Of a stretch of 64,000 bases of DNA, positions 7,807 through 16,700 are shown one piece after another. Source of the stretch: Paenibacillus tyrphae (lineage in GTDB: Bacteria; Bacillota; Bacilli; Paenibacillales; NBRC-103111); NCBI RefSeq assembly GCF_024158745.1, contig NZ_JAMZAW010000025.1, positions 1-64,000 of the forward strand. Reading direction: 5' to 3'. The notes beneath the pieces were generated by a model. That model searched no databases. It was not told the DNA's origin and saw only the letters and a program-made list of their open reading frames with translations. The stretch's first letter is position 1, and each line of letters starts with the position of its first letter. The position numbers and the translations under genes were made by a program.

Positions 7807-10800
7807 CTACTCGATCGTATCGACCAGATCGTAGAGCTGATCCAGCTCTTGCAGCGTCAGCCGGTTATAGCCCAAGTCGCTGGGCGTGGCTTCGGCGGCG
7901 GTTTGCTCCCCGCAGTGGCGGATGAGGTCCAGCAGACGGTTTTGGAGCTTATCCAGCAAAGCGGCGATCGTGTCGTGACGGTAATGGGTGCGGTTATAAT
8001 CCATCGCGATGTGAAGCCTCCGGTCCTGCACATAGCCCGTGATGAAGAGCGAAGCCATTCGCTCGGCTTCCGGGCTTATCGGACGGCCGACCGGCCACGA
8101 CGACGGACCGAACCACCGCTTGCGCAGATCAGTATCGATCTGACCGAGGTAGTTGAAGCAGATGTCCGGCTGCTGCGCGAACGTCAAGCCCGGCAAGCTT
8201 TCCCGGGGCGTGATATATTTCAACAAGCCATAGCCGATCCCGTGATTCGGCAGCTGCCGCAAATGCTCCTTGACCGATTTGATCTGGTAACCCAAATCGT
8301 CCGTGTGCTCCATCGGCAGCACAACCGGAAACTGCGACGTAAACCAGCCGACCGTGCGGGTAATGTTCATATTCTTGATGACGCTCTCCCGACCGTGCCC
8401 TTCCAGATGGATCACGATCCGGTTCGTATTCATCCATTCCTTCAAAGTCAGGCCCAAGCCGGTCAGCAAAATATCGTTGATTTCCGTATTGTAAGCGCGG
8501 TGGACTTGCTTCAGCAGCCGCTCCGTTTCTTCCGGCGGCAGCGTGATCATCACTTGAGCCTCGTCCTTCACCCGGTCGCCCGTAGCCTCAAAGTCCCTTG
8601 GCACAGGCACGCACGGCGTACTCTCGACGGCCGCCCAATAGTCGGCCTCGCGCAGTACTTCACCGCTCCAGGCGTACTGCTGTACGGCTTCCGCCCAGGC
8701 TTGGAACGAGTGCGTTTTGGGCGGCATGACGATGTTCCCGTCGTTCAGCGCCTGCCCGTAAGCCGCTTCCAAATCTTCCAGCACAATTCGCAACGACACC
8801 CAATCCATCACCAAGTGGTGAGCGACGAGCAGCAGATGATCGCCCTGCGGCGTCCGGAACAAGGCGGTCTTCATCAGAGGGCCGTTCGCCAGATCGATGC
8901 TCTCGTGCAGCCGATTGGCGTGCGCCAGAACGGCCGATTCCATCGAATCGCCGCCGTCCGGAGTCACGACCTCGAAACCGATCAGCGGCTGCTCCGCCGG
9001 TCCCCGGTTATACAGCTGTTTGCGGCCCCCTTCGCCCCTCACCACGGACCGCAGCACGTCATGATGCTCGGCCAGCTTTTCCAGCGCCCGCTTCAAGGCG
9101 GTTTCGTCCAAAGCAGTCTCCGAATGCAGCATCACCGCCGAATTCCAATGGGCCGAAGAAGCGAAGTCACGGTCAAAAAACCACTGTACGATCGGCGTTT
9201 CCGCTATCGCTCCTTCCACGGCGTCCTGCGAGATCTGCACCTGCCCGTCAGCCGGCTTGAGATCGAGGCAAAGCTCCTTCAGCACCGGGGTCAAAAATAT
9301 GTTCTTCATCTCAAGGTCCCAGCCTCTGCGGTACAATCTCGATGCGATCAGGATCGCCTTGATGGAATCTCCTCCCATATGGAAAAAGTTATCTTCGCGC
9401 CCAACCGTTTCTGCTCCCAGCACCTCCTGCCACACGGAAGCCATCAGCTCTTCCAGCTCGCCTTTCGGGGGAACGAACTCCGCTGCTGAGCCGCCGACCG
9501 CCGAAGGCTCCGGGAGCCGCTTGCGGTCCAGTTTGCCGCTGGACGTCAGCGGAAAAGCGTCCAGCCTCATGTAATGAGCCGGGATCATGTAAGCGGGCAG
9601 CCGATTCAACAGCAGCGCGCGCAGCTCCGCGGTATCCAAATCCCGATCCGCGACGTAATAGGCGCAGAGGGCTTTGCCGGATGCGGAGGCGGACACGACC
9701 TGCCGGGCCAGAACGGCAGCTTCTTTGACCGCCGGATGCCCGTTCAACGCGGCTTCGATCTCTCCCATTTCGATCCGGATGCCGTTCAGCTTCACCTGAT
9801 CGTCGCGCCGCCCAAGGTACTCGACGCTTCCGTCCGGCAGTCGGCAGCCGAAGTCGCCCGTCCGGTACATGACCTCGCCCGTCCGAAACGGATGATCCAC
9901 GAACCGCTCGGCTGTCAGTTCGGGATTGTTTCGGTAGCCCCGGGCCAGACACGCTCCGCTGATATACATTTCCCCGCGCACGCCAACGGGCACGGGCTGC
10001 AAGCTCTCGTCCAAAATATAAATTTGCGTGTTGGCGACGGGACGCCCGATGCAAGCGGATAGACTGTCCGCGTCGAATTCGTGAGCGGTCGCAAAAATCG
10101 TCGCCTCCGTCGGGCCGTACAGGTTCAGCAAACGTCTGGAATCCGACAGCCACGCGCGGATGTCGAGCGTGCACGCTTCCCCGCCCGATCCTACGATACG
10201 CAGCGAATCGGGCAGCCGCTCCGGGGTGAGCGTGGACAAGACGGACGGCGTCAGCACCATCGCCGTAATCCGCTGCTCCTCCAGAAGCCGGTGCAGCGCC
10301 TCGCCTCCCGCCGTCGCTTCCGGGCTGACAAGGCAGAGTGCCGCACCCGAAGCGAGCGTCGCGAAAATCTCCAAGACCGACGTATCGAACGTCGTCGACG
10401 CATACTGCAGCATCCGGCTGCCTCTGGACAAGCCGAACAGCCCGATAGCCGCTTCCACCGCGTTGCAGACGCTGCGGTGTTCGATCGCTACCGACTTCGG
10501 CTTGCCCGTCGATCCTGACGTATACATCACATAGGCCAGATCGCCTGCATCCACTTCGATGCGCGGATTGTCCGCATTTTCCTCCGAAATCGATTGCCAT
10601 GCGCCGCCGTCAAGCACGAGCTTGTGACGCACCGCCGAGACCGACTCCGCTCCCGCATCCGCCAGCTTAGGCTGAATCAGCAGAACTTCGATTCCCGAAT
10701 CCTCGATCATGGTGCGAATCCGCTCGGCCGGATAAGCCGGATCGATGGCGACGTACGCGCCCCCCGCTTTCAGAATGCCGAGCAGGCCCACAATCGTTTC

Positions 10801-12504
10801 GAACGAGCGCTCCATCATCAAGCCGACGGCCTTCTCCCTGCCTACTCCCCGCTTCCGCAAAGCATGGGCGACCTGATTGGCGCGCCGGTTCAGTTCCCGG
10901 TACGTCATCGATTGGCCCCCGTACACGACGGCCGGATCGTCCGGCGTAAGCTCGGCCTGTCTCTCGAACAGATGATGAATGCAAGCATCGTCCGGGAACG
11001 GCTGTGCCGTCTCGTTCCATTCGTCTAAGAGTTGATGCCGTTCTTCGTCCGACAGCATCGCCAGCTCGTGAATGGATTGCTGCGGATTGCGCACGATGCT
11101 GTGCAGCAGAGCTTCCCAATGCTGGCTCATGCGCTCGAACGTCTCCCGGCGGAACAGATCCGGGGAATATTCGAGAAAGCCATCCAATCCGTCTTCCGTC
11201 TCGGTTAAGCCGATGGTGATATCGTATTTTGCCGTCTCCCCGTCGATCATCTGAATATCCGCTTCCAGCTCGGGGAGCGCAAACTTTTCCTCCGGCACGT
11301 CCACATACACGAATACCGCCTGCACCAGCGGGTTGCGGCTCGGATCGATCGGAACCCGGAGCTCGTCCAGCAGCAGACCGATCGGCAGCTCCTGATGCTT
11401 GTAGACCTCCCTGGCGGTATCGCGAACCTGCCGCAGCAGGTCGATGAAGCTCACCTCCCCCGACATGCGCGAACGCAGCGTGCCCATGGTCAGGAAGTAG
11501 CCCATCACTTTTTCCATCTCGATCCGGCTGCGGTTGGCAAGCGGAGTCCCGACCAGAATGTCGGCCTGCCCGGTATACCGGTAGAGCAGCGCCTTAAACG
11601 CCGCCATCACGATCATGAAGGTCGAAGCGTTTTCCCGCTTGGCGATCGCTTTCAATCCGTCCAAAGTCTCCTTCGACGACCGAAGGAAGACGCGCGCTCC
11701 CCGGTAAGTTATCGCGGGCGGCCGGGGGAAGTCCGTATGGATGTCGAGAACGTACTCGCAATCCTTCATCTGCTCCTTCCAGAAGGCGAGCAGCTTCTCC
11801 CGGGTCTCGCCCTGCAAGTAATTCCGCTGCCATTCGGCATAATCCGCGTACTGGATCGGCAGCTCCGGGAGCTCGGCGGGAACGCCTTCAAGCGCGGCCT
11901 TGTAATGCGCCATCAGCTCTTCGAAGAAGATCGAGAAGGTGAGCCGGTCGATGACAATGTGATGAATGGTCAAGACGAGCGTCCATTCCGTATCCGACAG
12001 CGTAAACAGCTTGAAGCGAATGAGCGGCCCTTTTTCCAGATCGAACAATTGCTGGACCTCTTCGCGCATCAGCTTCTGGGCGACGGCTTCCCGCTCTTCC
12101 CCGGGGATATCCCGCAGGTCCACGACGGGGACGCTGACGCGGAGCTCGGGCAGCACGGTCTGCACGGGATCGACGCGCCCGAATACGGTCCGCCAAGCCT
12201 CGTGGCGCTTGACGATTTCGTTGATGCCGTACTCCAGCGCCCCATGATGCAGCTTTCCTCTCAAACGGGCGGCCCCGTACACGTTGTACGCGTGCGATTC
12301 GGGGTGCATCCGGTTAAAGAACCAAAGCCGCTCCTGATCGAAGGAGAGCGGGCTCGGGCCCGTATGGTTCCGCCGTGGGATCGCTGCGGCCACCGGATTC
12401 GGGCTTAGCTGCTGCGCATTCAAGTTTTTTTGCTTGAGCCGCTGTTCGAACAGCGCCCGCTGCTCCGGCGTCAGCGATTGGATACGGTCGGTCAGATTCT
12501 TCAT
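7807..12504 (-). CDS. NRPS module C-A-T-E (D-amino acid incorporation)
   Basis: 1565 residues. The N-terminus (LTPEQRALFEQRLKQ) is a helical, docking-like segment. It is followed by condensation (about 50-480), adenylation (about 500-990, YTSGSTGKPKS), carrier protein with GGDSIKA, and an epimerisation domain (about 1110-1540). The epimerisation domain shows HHLVMDW, TVGWFTSQFP and FNYLGQ motifs. The GGDS form of the carrier motif is the one usually paired with epimerases. The condensation motif is HHIVIDR, with Arg in place of the usual final Gly. The hand-read pocket residues are D-T-L-V-G-G-L-I-F, not a code I recognise. This module should accept the PKS-derived chain and add a D-residue. 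Its ATG overlaps the monooxygenase stop by four bases (ATGA). Confidence 0.93.
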   Translation of the reverse strand: MKNLTDRIQSLTPEQRALFEQRLKQKNLNAQQLSPNPVAAAIPRRNHTGPSPLSFDQERLWFFNRMHPESHAYNVYGAARLRGKLHHGALEYGINEIVKRHEAWRTVFGRVDPVQTVLPELRVSVPVVDLRDIPGEEREAVAQKLMREEVQQLFDLEKGPLIRFKLFTLSDTEWTLVLTIHHIVIDRLTFSIFFEELMAHYKAALEGVPAELPELPIQYADYAEWQRNYLQGETREKLLAFWKEQMKDCEYVLDIHTDFPRPPAITYRGARVFLRSSKETLDGLKAIAKRENASTFMIVMAAFKALLYRYTGQADILVGTPLANRSRIEMEKVMGYFLTMGTLRSRMSGEVSFIDLLRQVRDTAREVYKHQELPIGLLLDELRVPIDPSRNPLVQAVFVYVDVPEEKFALPELEADIQMIDGETAKYDITIGLTETEDGLDGFLEYSPDLFRRETFERMSQHWEALLHSIVRNPQQSIHELAMLSDEERHQLLDEWNETAQPFPDDACIHHLFERQAELTPDDPAVVYGGQSMTYRELNRRANQVAHALRKRGVGREKAVGLMMERSFETIVGLLGILKAGGAYVAIDPAYPAERIRTMIEDSGIEVLLIQPKLADAGAESVSAVRHKLVLDGGAWQSISEENADNPRIEVDAGDLAYVMYTSGSTGKPKSVAIEHRSVCNAVEAAIGLFGLSRGSRMLQYASTTFDTSVLEIFATLASGAALCLVSPEATAGGEALHRLLEEQRITAMVLTPSVLSTLTPERLPDSLRIVGSGGEACTLDIRAWLSDSRRLLNLYGPTEATIFATAHEFDADSLSACIGRPVANTQIYILDESLQPVPVGVRGEMYISGACLARGYRNNPELTAERFVDHPFRTGEVMYRTGDFGCRLPDGSVEYLGRRDDQVKLNGIRIEMGEIEAALNGHPAVKEAAVLARQVVSASASGKALCAYYVADRDLDTAELRALLLNRLPAYMIPAHYMRLDAFPLTSSGKLDRKRLPEPSAVGGSAAEFVPPKGELEELMASVWQEVLGAETVGREDNFFHMGGDSIKAILIASRLYRRGWDLEMKNIFLTPVLKELCLDLKPADGQVQISQDAVEGAIAETPIVQWFFDRDFASSAHWNSAVMLHSETALDETALKRALEKLAEHHDVLRSVVRGEGGRKQLYNRGPAEQPLIGFEVVTPDGGDSMESAVLAHANRLHESIDLANGPLMKTALFRTPQGDHLLLVAHHLVMDWVSLRIVLEDLEAAYGQALNDGNIVMPPKTHSFQAWAEAVQQYAWSGEVLREADYWAAVESTPCVPVPRDFEATGDRVKDEAQVMITLPPEETERLLKQVHRAYNTEINDILLTGLGLTLKEWMNTNRIVIHLEGHGRESVIKNMNITRTVGWFTSQFPVVLPMEHTDDLGYQIKSVKEHLRQLPNHGIGYGLLKYITPRESLPGLTFAQQPDICFNYLGQIDTDLRKRWFGPSSWPVGRPISPEAERMASLFITGYVQDRRLHIAMDYNRTHYRHDTIAALLDKLQNRLLDLIRHCGEQTAAEATPSDLGYNRLTLQELDQLYDLVDTIE

Positions 12505-13730
12505 GGGATCAGCTCCTTGTCATAGGCGAATTTCCGCTGCAATTCGGATAACCATACCAAGCTTTCCATCACCGTCTCCCGGTCCACGCCAAAATCGATC
12601 AAGCAGGCAATCTCCCCGACGCCGATGTCGCGAAGCGTCTCTACCAGCTTCGTGCACTTGTCCGGCGTTCCGAGCAGGGAGCTTTCGCGGTAATACTTAT
12701 CGAAAGCGCGGGACACGATTACCTCGAAGTCCGCGTCGGTCATGCCGTCGTAGTCAGCGAGAATTTGCCTTTGCTGGCTTAAAAAGGTCTTGAGATATTC
12801 CTTCAACGGCCGCTCCACCTTCGCCCGAACCACTTCGTCGTTCTCCCCGAGGCAAGTATGGAGCATGACCGCGACCTTCTTCGTCTGCGGATCGTAGCCA
12901 TGCCTCAGCAGCGCTTCGCGATACCGCTCGATCTTGCCCTCCAGCTCGGCAAAGCCGTTCCCGAGAATGCCGGTCAGGATACCCGCCCCGATCTCGGCGG
13001 CCTGACGGTACGTCTCCTCGTTCCCGTTCGTGGCGATCCACAGGTTCAGCTCGTTTTGGATCGGCCGGGGCAGCGTCTTGATTCGGTGCACCGCTCCGCT
13101 GGCGTCGGTAAAAGGCACCGCCTCCCCGCTCCATAGAGCCCGAACCTGTTCGACCGACTTGAACAGCTCTTCCTTTCGGTGGACATAATAGTCCGGGTGC
13201 TGCACCGGCGCGAGGATAAAATCGGCGGGATGCCAGCCCGTGGCAAAAGCGACCGACACGCGCCCGTCCGACAGGTTGTCCACGACCGACCATTCCTCGA
13301 CGAACCGAACCGGGTGGTGCAGCGGGAGCACGACGCTCCCCGCCCGCAGCTCGACCCGCTCGGTTACCGCCGCCAGCGCCGCGCTGAGCACTGACGGATT
13401 CGGATACAGTCCTCCAAACTCCTCAAAATGCCGCTCCGGCGTCCACACCGCCTTAAAACCGTGCCTGTCCGCAAACGCCGCGCATTCCATCAGCAGCCCG
13501 TATTTATGACGATCCGTGGTCGAGCCGTCGCCGGAGAAGAAAAACAAACTGAAATCCATGGCCGCTTCGCTGCGCCTGCGCTTCGGAACAAAGGCCGCTT
13601 CCGCCGCAGTCTGTCCCCGCCCAGGCTTTGCCGTATCCGGCGCCGCGAGCCCCTGCTGCTTGAGACGCCGCTCCAGCAGCGCCCGCTGCTCGGGCGACAG
13701 CGCCGCCAGCCGCTCGTGAATGCCGCTCAT
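12501..13730 (-). CDS. MupA/Atu3671-type luciferase-like FMN monooxygenase
   Basis: 409 residues. After a helical lead-in (LSPEQRALLERRLKQ), nearly the same as the start of the next NRPS, comes a bacterial-luciferase-like TIM barrel. Its motifs include DFSLFFFS, WTPERHF and SVAFATGWHPADF. This matches the family of flavin monooxygenases found inside or beside hybrid PKS/NRPS lines, where members hydroxylate or insert oxygen into carrier-bound chains. The docking-like N-terminus suggests that it sits physically between the PKS and the downstream NRPS. The gene is 12 bases after the PKS stop and overlaps the next gene by four bases, so stoichiometric co-expression is likely. The oxidation site is inferred, not shown. 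Confidence 0.9.
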   Translation of the reverse strand: MSGIHERLAALSPEQRALLERRLKQQGLAAPDTAKPGRGQTAAEAAFVPKRRRSEAAMDFSLFFFSGDGSTTDRHKYGLLMECAAFADRHGFKAVWTPERHFEEFGGLYPNPSVLSAALAAVTERVELRAGSVVLPLHHPVRFVEEWSVVDNLSDGRVSVAFATGWHPADFILAPVQHPDYYVHRKEELFKSVEQVRALWSGEAVPFTDASGAVHRIKTLPRPIQNELNLWIATNGNEETYRQAAEIGAGILTGILGNGFAELEGKIERYREALLRHGYDPQTKKVAVMLHTCLGENDEVVRAKVERPLKEYLKTFLSQQRQILADYDGMTDADFEVIVSRAFDKYYRESSLLGTPDKCTKLVETLRDIGVGEIACLIDFGVDRETVMESLVWLSELQRKFAYDKELIP

Positions 13731-13742
13731 TTCCTCATCTCC

Positions 13743-16700
13743 TTACCCCTCGCGGCTTAATAGCTGCATCAGCTCGTCCTGCGGCATATTTTCGATTTCG
13801 CTGAGCAAGCGTTCGATTTCGTCCAGCTCCTCCGGCTTGACCTGCGTCTGCGCAATCGATTCGGCCAACTGGGCAATGGTCGGCGACTGAAAAATAACAT
13901 CCATCGGGATGTCGCCGTGAAACGATTGGCGCAGCCGGGCGACAAGTTGGATCGAAAGCAGCGAATTGCCGCCCAGATCAAAGAAGCTCTGCCGTCTACC
14001 GATGCCGGGAATCCCGAACAGCGTCTCCCAGATGGCCGCGATCTTTTGCTCCGCCTCGGTTTGCGGGGGCTCTTGAGGCGCTTCGCCATCCCGGTGCTCG
14101 GTGTCCGTCCGGCTATTTCGGCTATCCGAGGCAGCGTGGCCTGCGGCATGCAGCCATCCGCTGCCCACCGCATCGTGAATGCTTTGCGTGGACACGACGG
14201 CTTGGGACAGGCCGCTGGCCGCGATGCGCCGGATCGCCTCCAGCCCTTCCGCTCCGGTAATGCCGAATTGCGCTTGCATCTGCAGCATATGCTCCTTGAC
14301 GTCCGCCGGGAGCTCCGTCTGCTTCCGGACCCAGACGTCGTCCTGCCACATGCCCCAGTTCACGGAGACGGTGCGGCCTCCGGCGGCCGCATGCCACTTG
14401 GCGAACGCATCGACAAAATGATGGGACGCACACTGATCCATCAGTCCGACGCCGCCGGTGAACGAGATCGTGCGCGAGAACACGATCATCAGCTCCAGCG
14501 GATGGGAGCGCAGCAGCGATTCCAACGTGAGCAGCCCAAGCACCTGAGGCGCAATGACCTGTTCGGACCGCTCCCGGTCGCCCAACTGGATCAAGCCCGA
14601 GCCGTACGGCTCCTGGGCGAACAGCACGCCGTGAATCGCGCCGAACCGCCGCTCCGCATCCCGCACAATGTCCCGCAGCCCGGCTTCATCGGTCAGATCA
14701 GCGCTGGCGAAGAGCAGAGGATTTCTATTTTGTTCCAGAACGTGAATTCGCTTAATGATCTTGGCCGTATCGTCCGACTCCCCGTCACGCTGCAAGTAAT
14801 GCTCCCATTCGCAGACGTCCGGGAACGACGCTTCCCCGATCAGCACAAAAGATACCTTCGCCGTCCGGGCGATTTCCTCGCACAGCTGCAAGCCGATTTC
14901 GCTTGTGGCCCCCGTCACCAGATACACGCCTCCGTCGCGGAAAGCAGCGTCCGCAGGATCGGCTTCCGGCAGCTTGACCGGTTCGTAGATTTGCGTGAAT
15001 CGCTGCATCCCCCGGTACGCAACGATCAAGTCCTCTCCCCCATACTCGATCTCCTGAAGCAGCTGCCGGACCAAACGCCCGGAGGAAGCCGAAGCGAGAT
15101 CGGTCAGACTCACGTCGACGGTGCGCGCCCGAATCTGCGCGTACTCCTGCGGAATGACCCGCAGCACCCCGAGCAAAGTCGCCCGCTCCGGGCTCCGTAC
15201 CTGCTCGTGGGCGACCCATTGCAGGCTGCCGGTCAGCACGATCAGCTCCGTCTGCTTCGCCGTCGCCTGCATGCCGATCGCTTGGGCCAAATGCATTAAG
15301 CTGTAGAACCCGAGCTGCTGCGACCGGGCGTAACGCTGTGCAATGGGGACAGGGACACCCTCCCCCTCCGATTCTGGTTCGACGACGTTCCAGAGGTGGA
15401 CGACGGCATCCGGGAAGCGCTGCTGTGCCGCCAAAGCATGCAGCAGCTCCTCGTAGGATCGGCCTTGTGCGGGATGGACCGTAAAAACATCCTCCTCCAC
15501 TTGCCGGAATCCACTGCCTTCGAGCACGGTGATGACATCGTGCCCCTCGCTTTTCAAGCCCTCGCTTTTCAAGCCCTCGCTCAAAGCTTCGGCCAGCCCA
15601 TACCGGTCGTGGAACAGCAGATACGTCCGCTTGTGCGACGCTGCATCCCCGGAAGCCGGAGGTTGCAGAGGCAGGAACGTTTGTTTCCATACCGGAGTGT
15701 AGAACCAGTCGGCCAAGTCCGCCCGACGCTCCTGTCCGGCGACTGCGACCGCATCGGCAGGGACAGCGCGAACCTTCTTCTCCAAATAGTAGCGATAACG
15801 CTCGAACGGATACGTCGGCAAAGGCACGCGCCGGCGAACTTTCCCTTCATGCCATGCGGCGCAATCGATATCCGCGCCTGCGGACCACAGCTCGCCCAGC
15901 GCCTGAAAGACGCTGGCATACGCGGATTTGCCCGCTGCCGCCGGAGGCAGCGTATTGACCGCCAGCGCCCCGGGCGTCGCGCTCCGGGCGGTTTGTTGCC
16001 GGACCAGCGAGGTCAAAGACTGTCCCGGACCGATCTCCAGAAACGCCGTTCTTCCCGATTCCGACAGCAGGCCGATTCCGTCTGCGAAGCGGACGGTGTC
16101 CCGCAAATGCCGGACCCAATACATCGGGTCCGTCGCTTGCTCCGCCGTAATCCACGTTCCCGTCACATTCGAGACGTACGGAAGCTGCGGCGCATGCAGC
16201 GCAATCCCCCGCATGACACCTGCGAACCGTTCGAGCATCGGCTCCATCATCGCCGAATGGTAGGCGTGCGAGGTCACGAGCCGCTTCGATACGCCGTTCC
16301 TGCGGCCAAGCGCCTGCTCCAGCCGTTCGATCGCCTCGAAGGTTCCCGACACCACGCAGGACATCGGGCCGTTCACGGCAGCCACGGACAGCTCCGGGGA
16401 CGCAGCGCCCAGCAGCTCCCGCACTTCCGCTTCGGACAGCGTGATCGCCAGCATCACCCCGCGGTCCATTTCCTGCATCAGACTTCCGCGTGCGGCGACA
16501 GCGGTCAAGGCATCGTCCAAGGTCATGACTCCTGCCAAGCAAGCGGCCACATACTCGCCGATGCTGTGGCCGATCATCGCCTGCGGACGAACGCCCCAAG
16601 CCTCTAACTGCTTGGCCAAAGCATATTCAAGGACGAACAGCGCAGGCTGCGTCAGGGCGGTTTGGCGCAGCCGGGAAGCCGCTTCCTCCGCTTGAGACGG

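Noticed and set aside
6697..9489. Very long plus-strand open frame of 930 codons opposite the NRPS genes
   Set aside because: It is the antisense shadow of GC-rich NRPS coding sequence; composition and lack of domain motifs show it is not a gene. The same holds for other long frames opposite the cluster.
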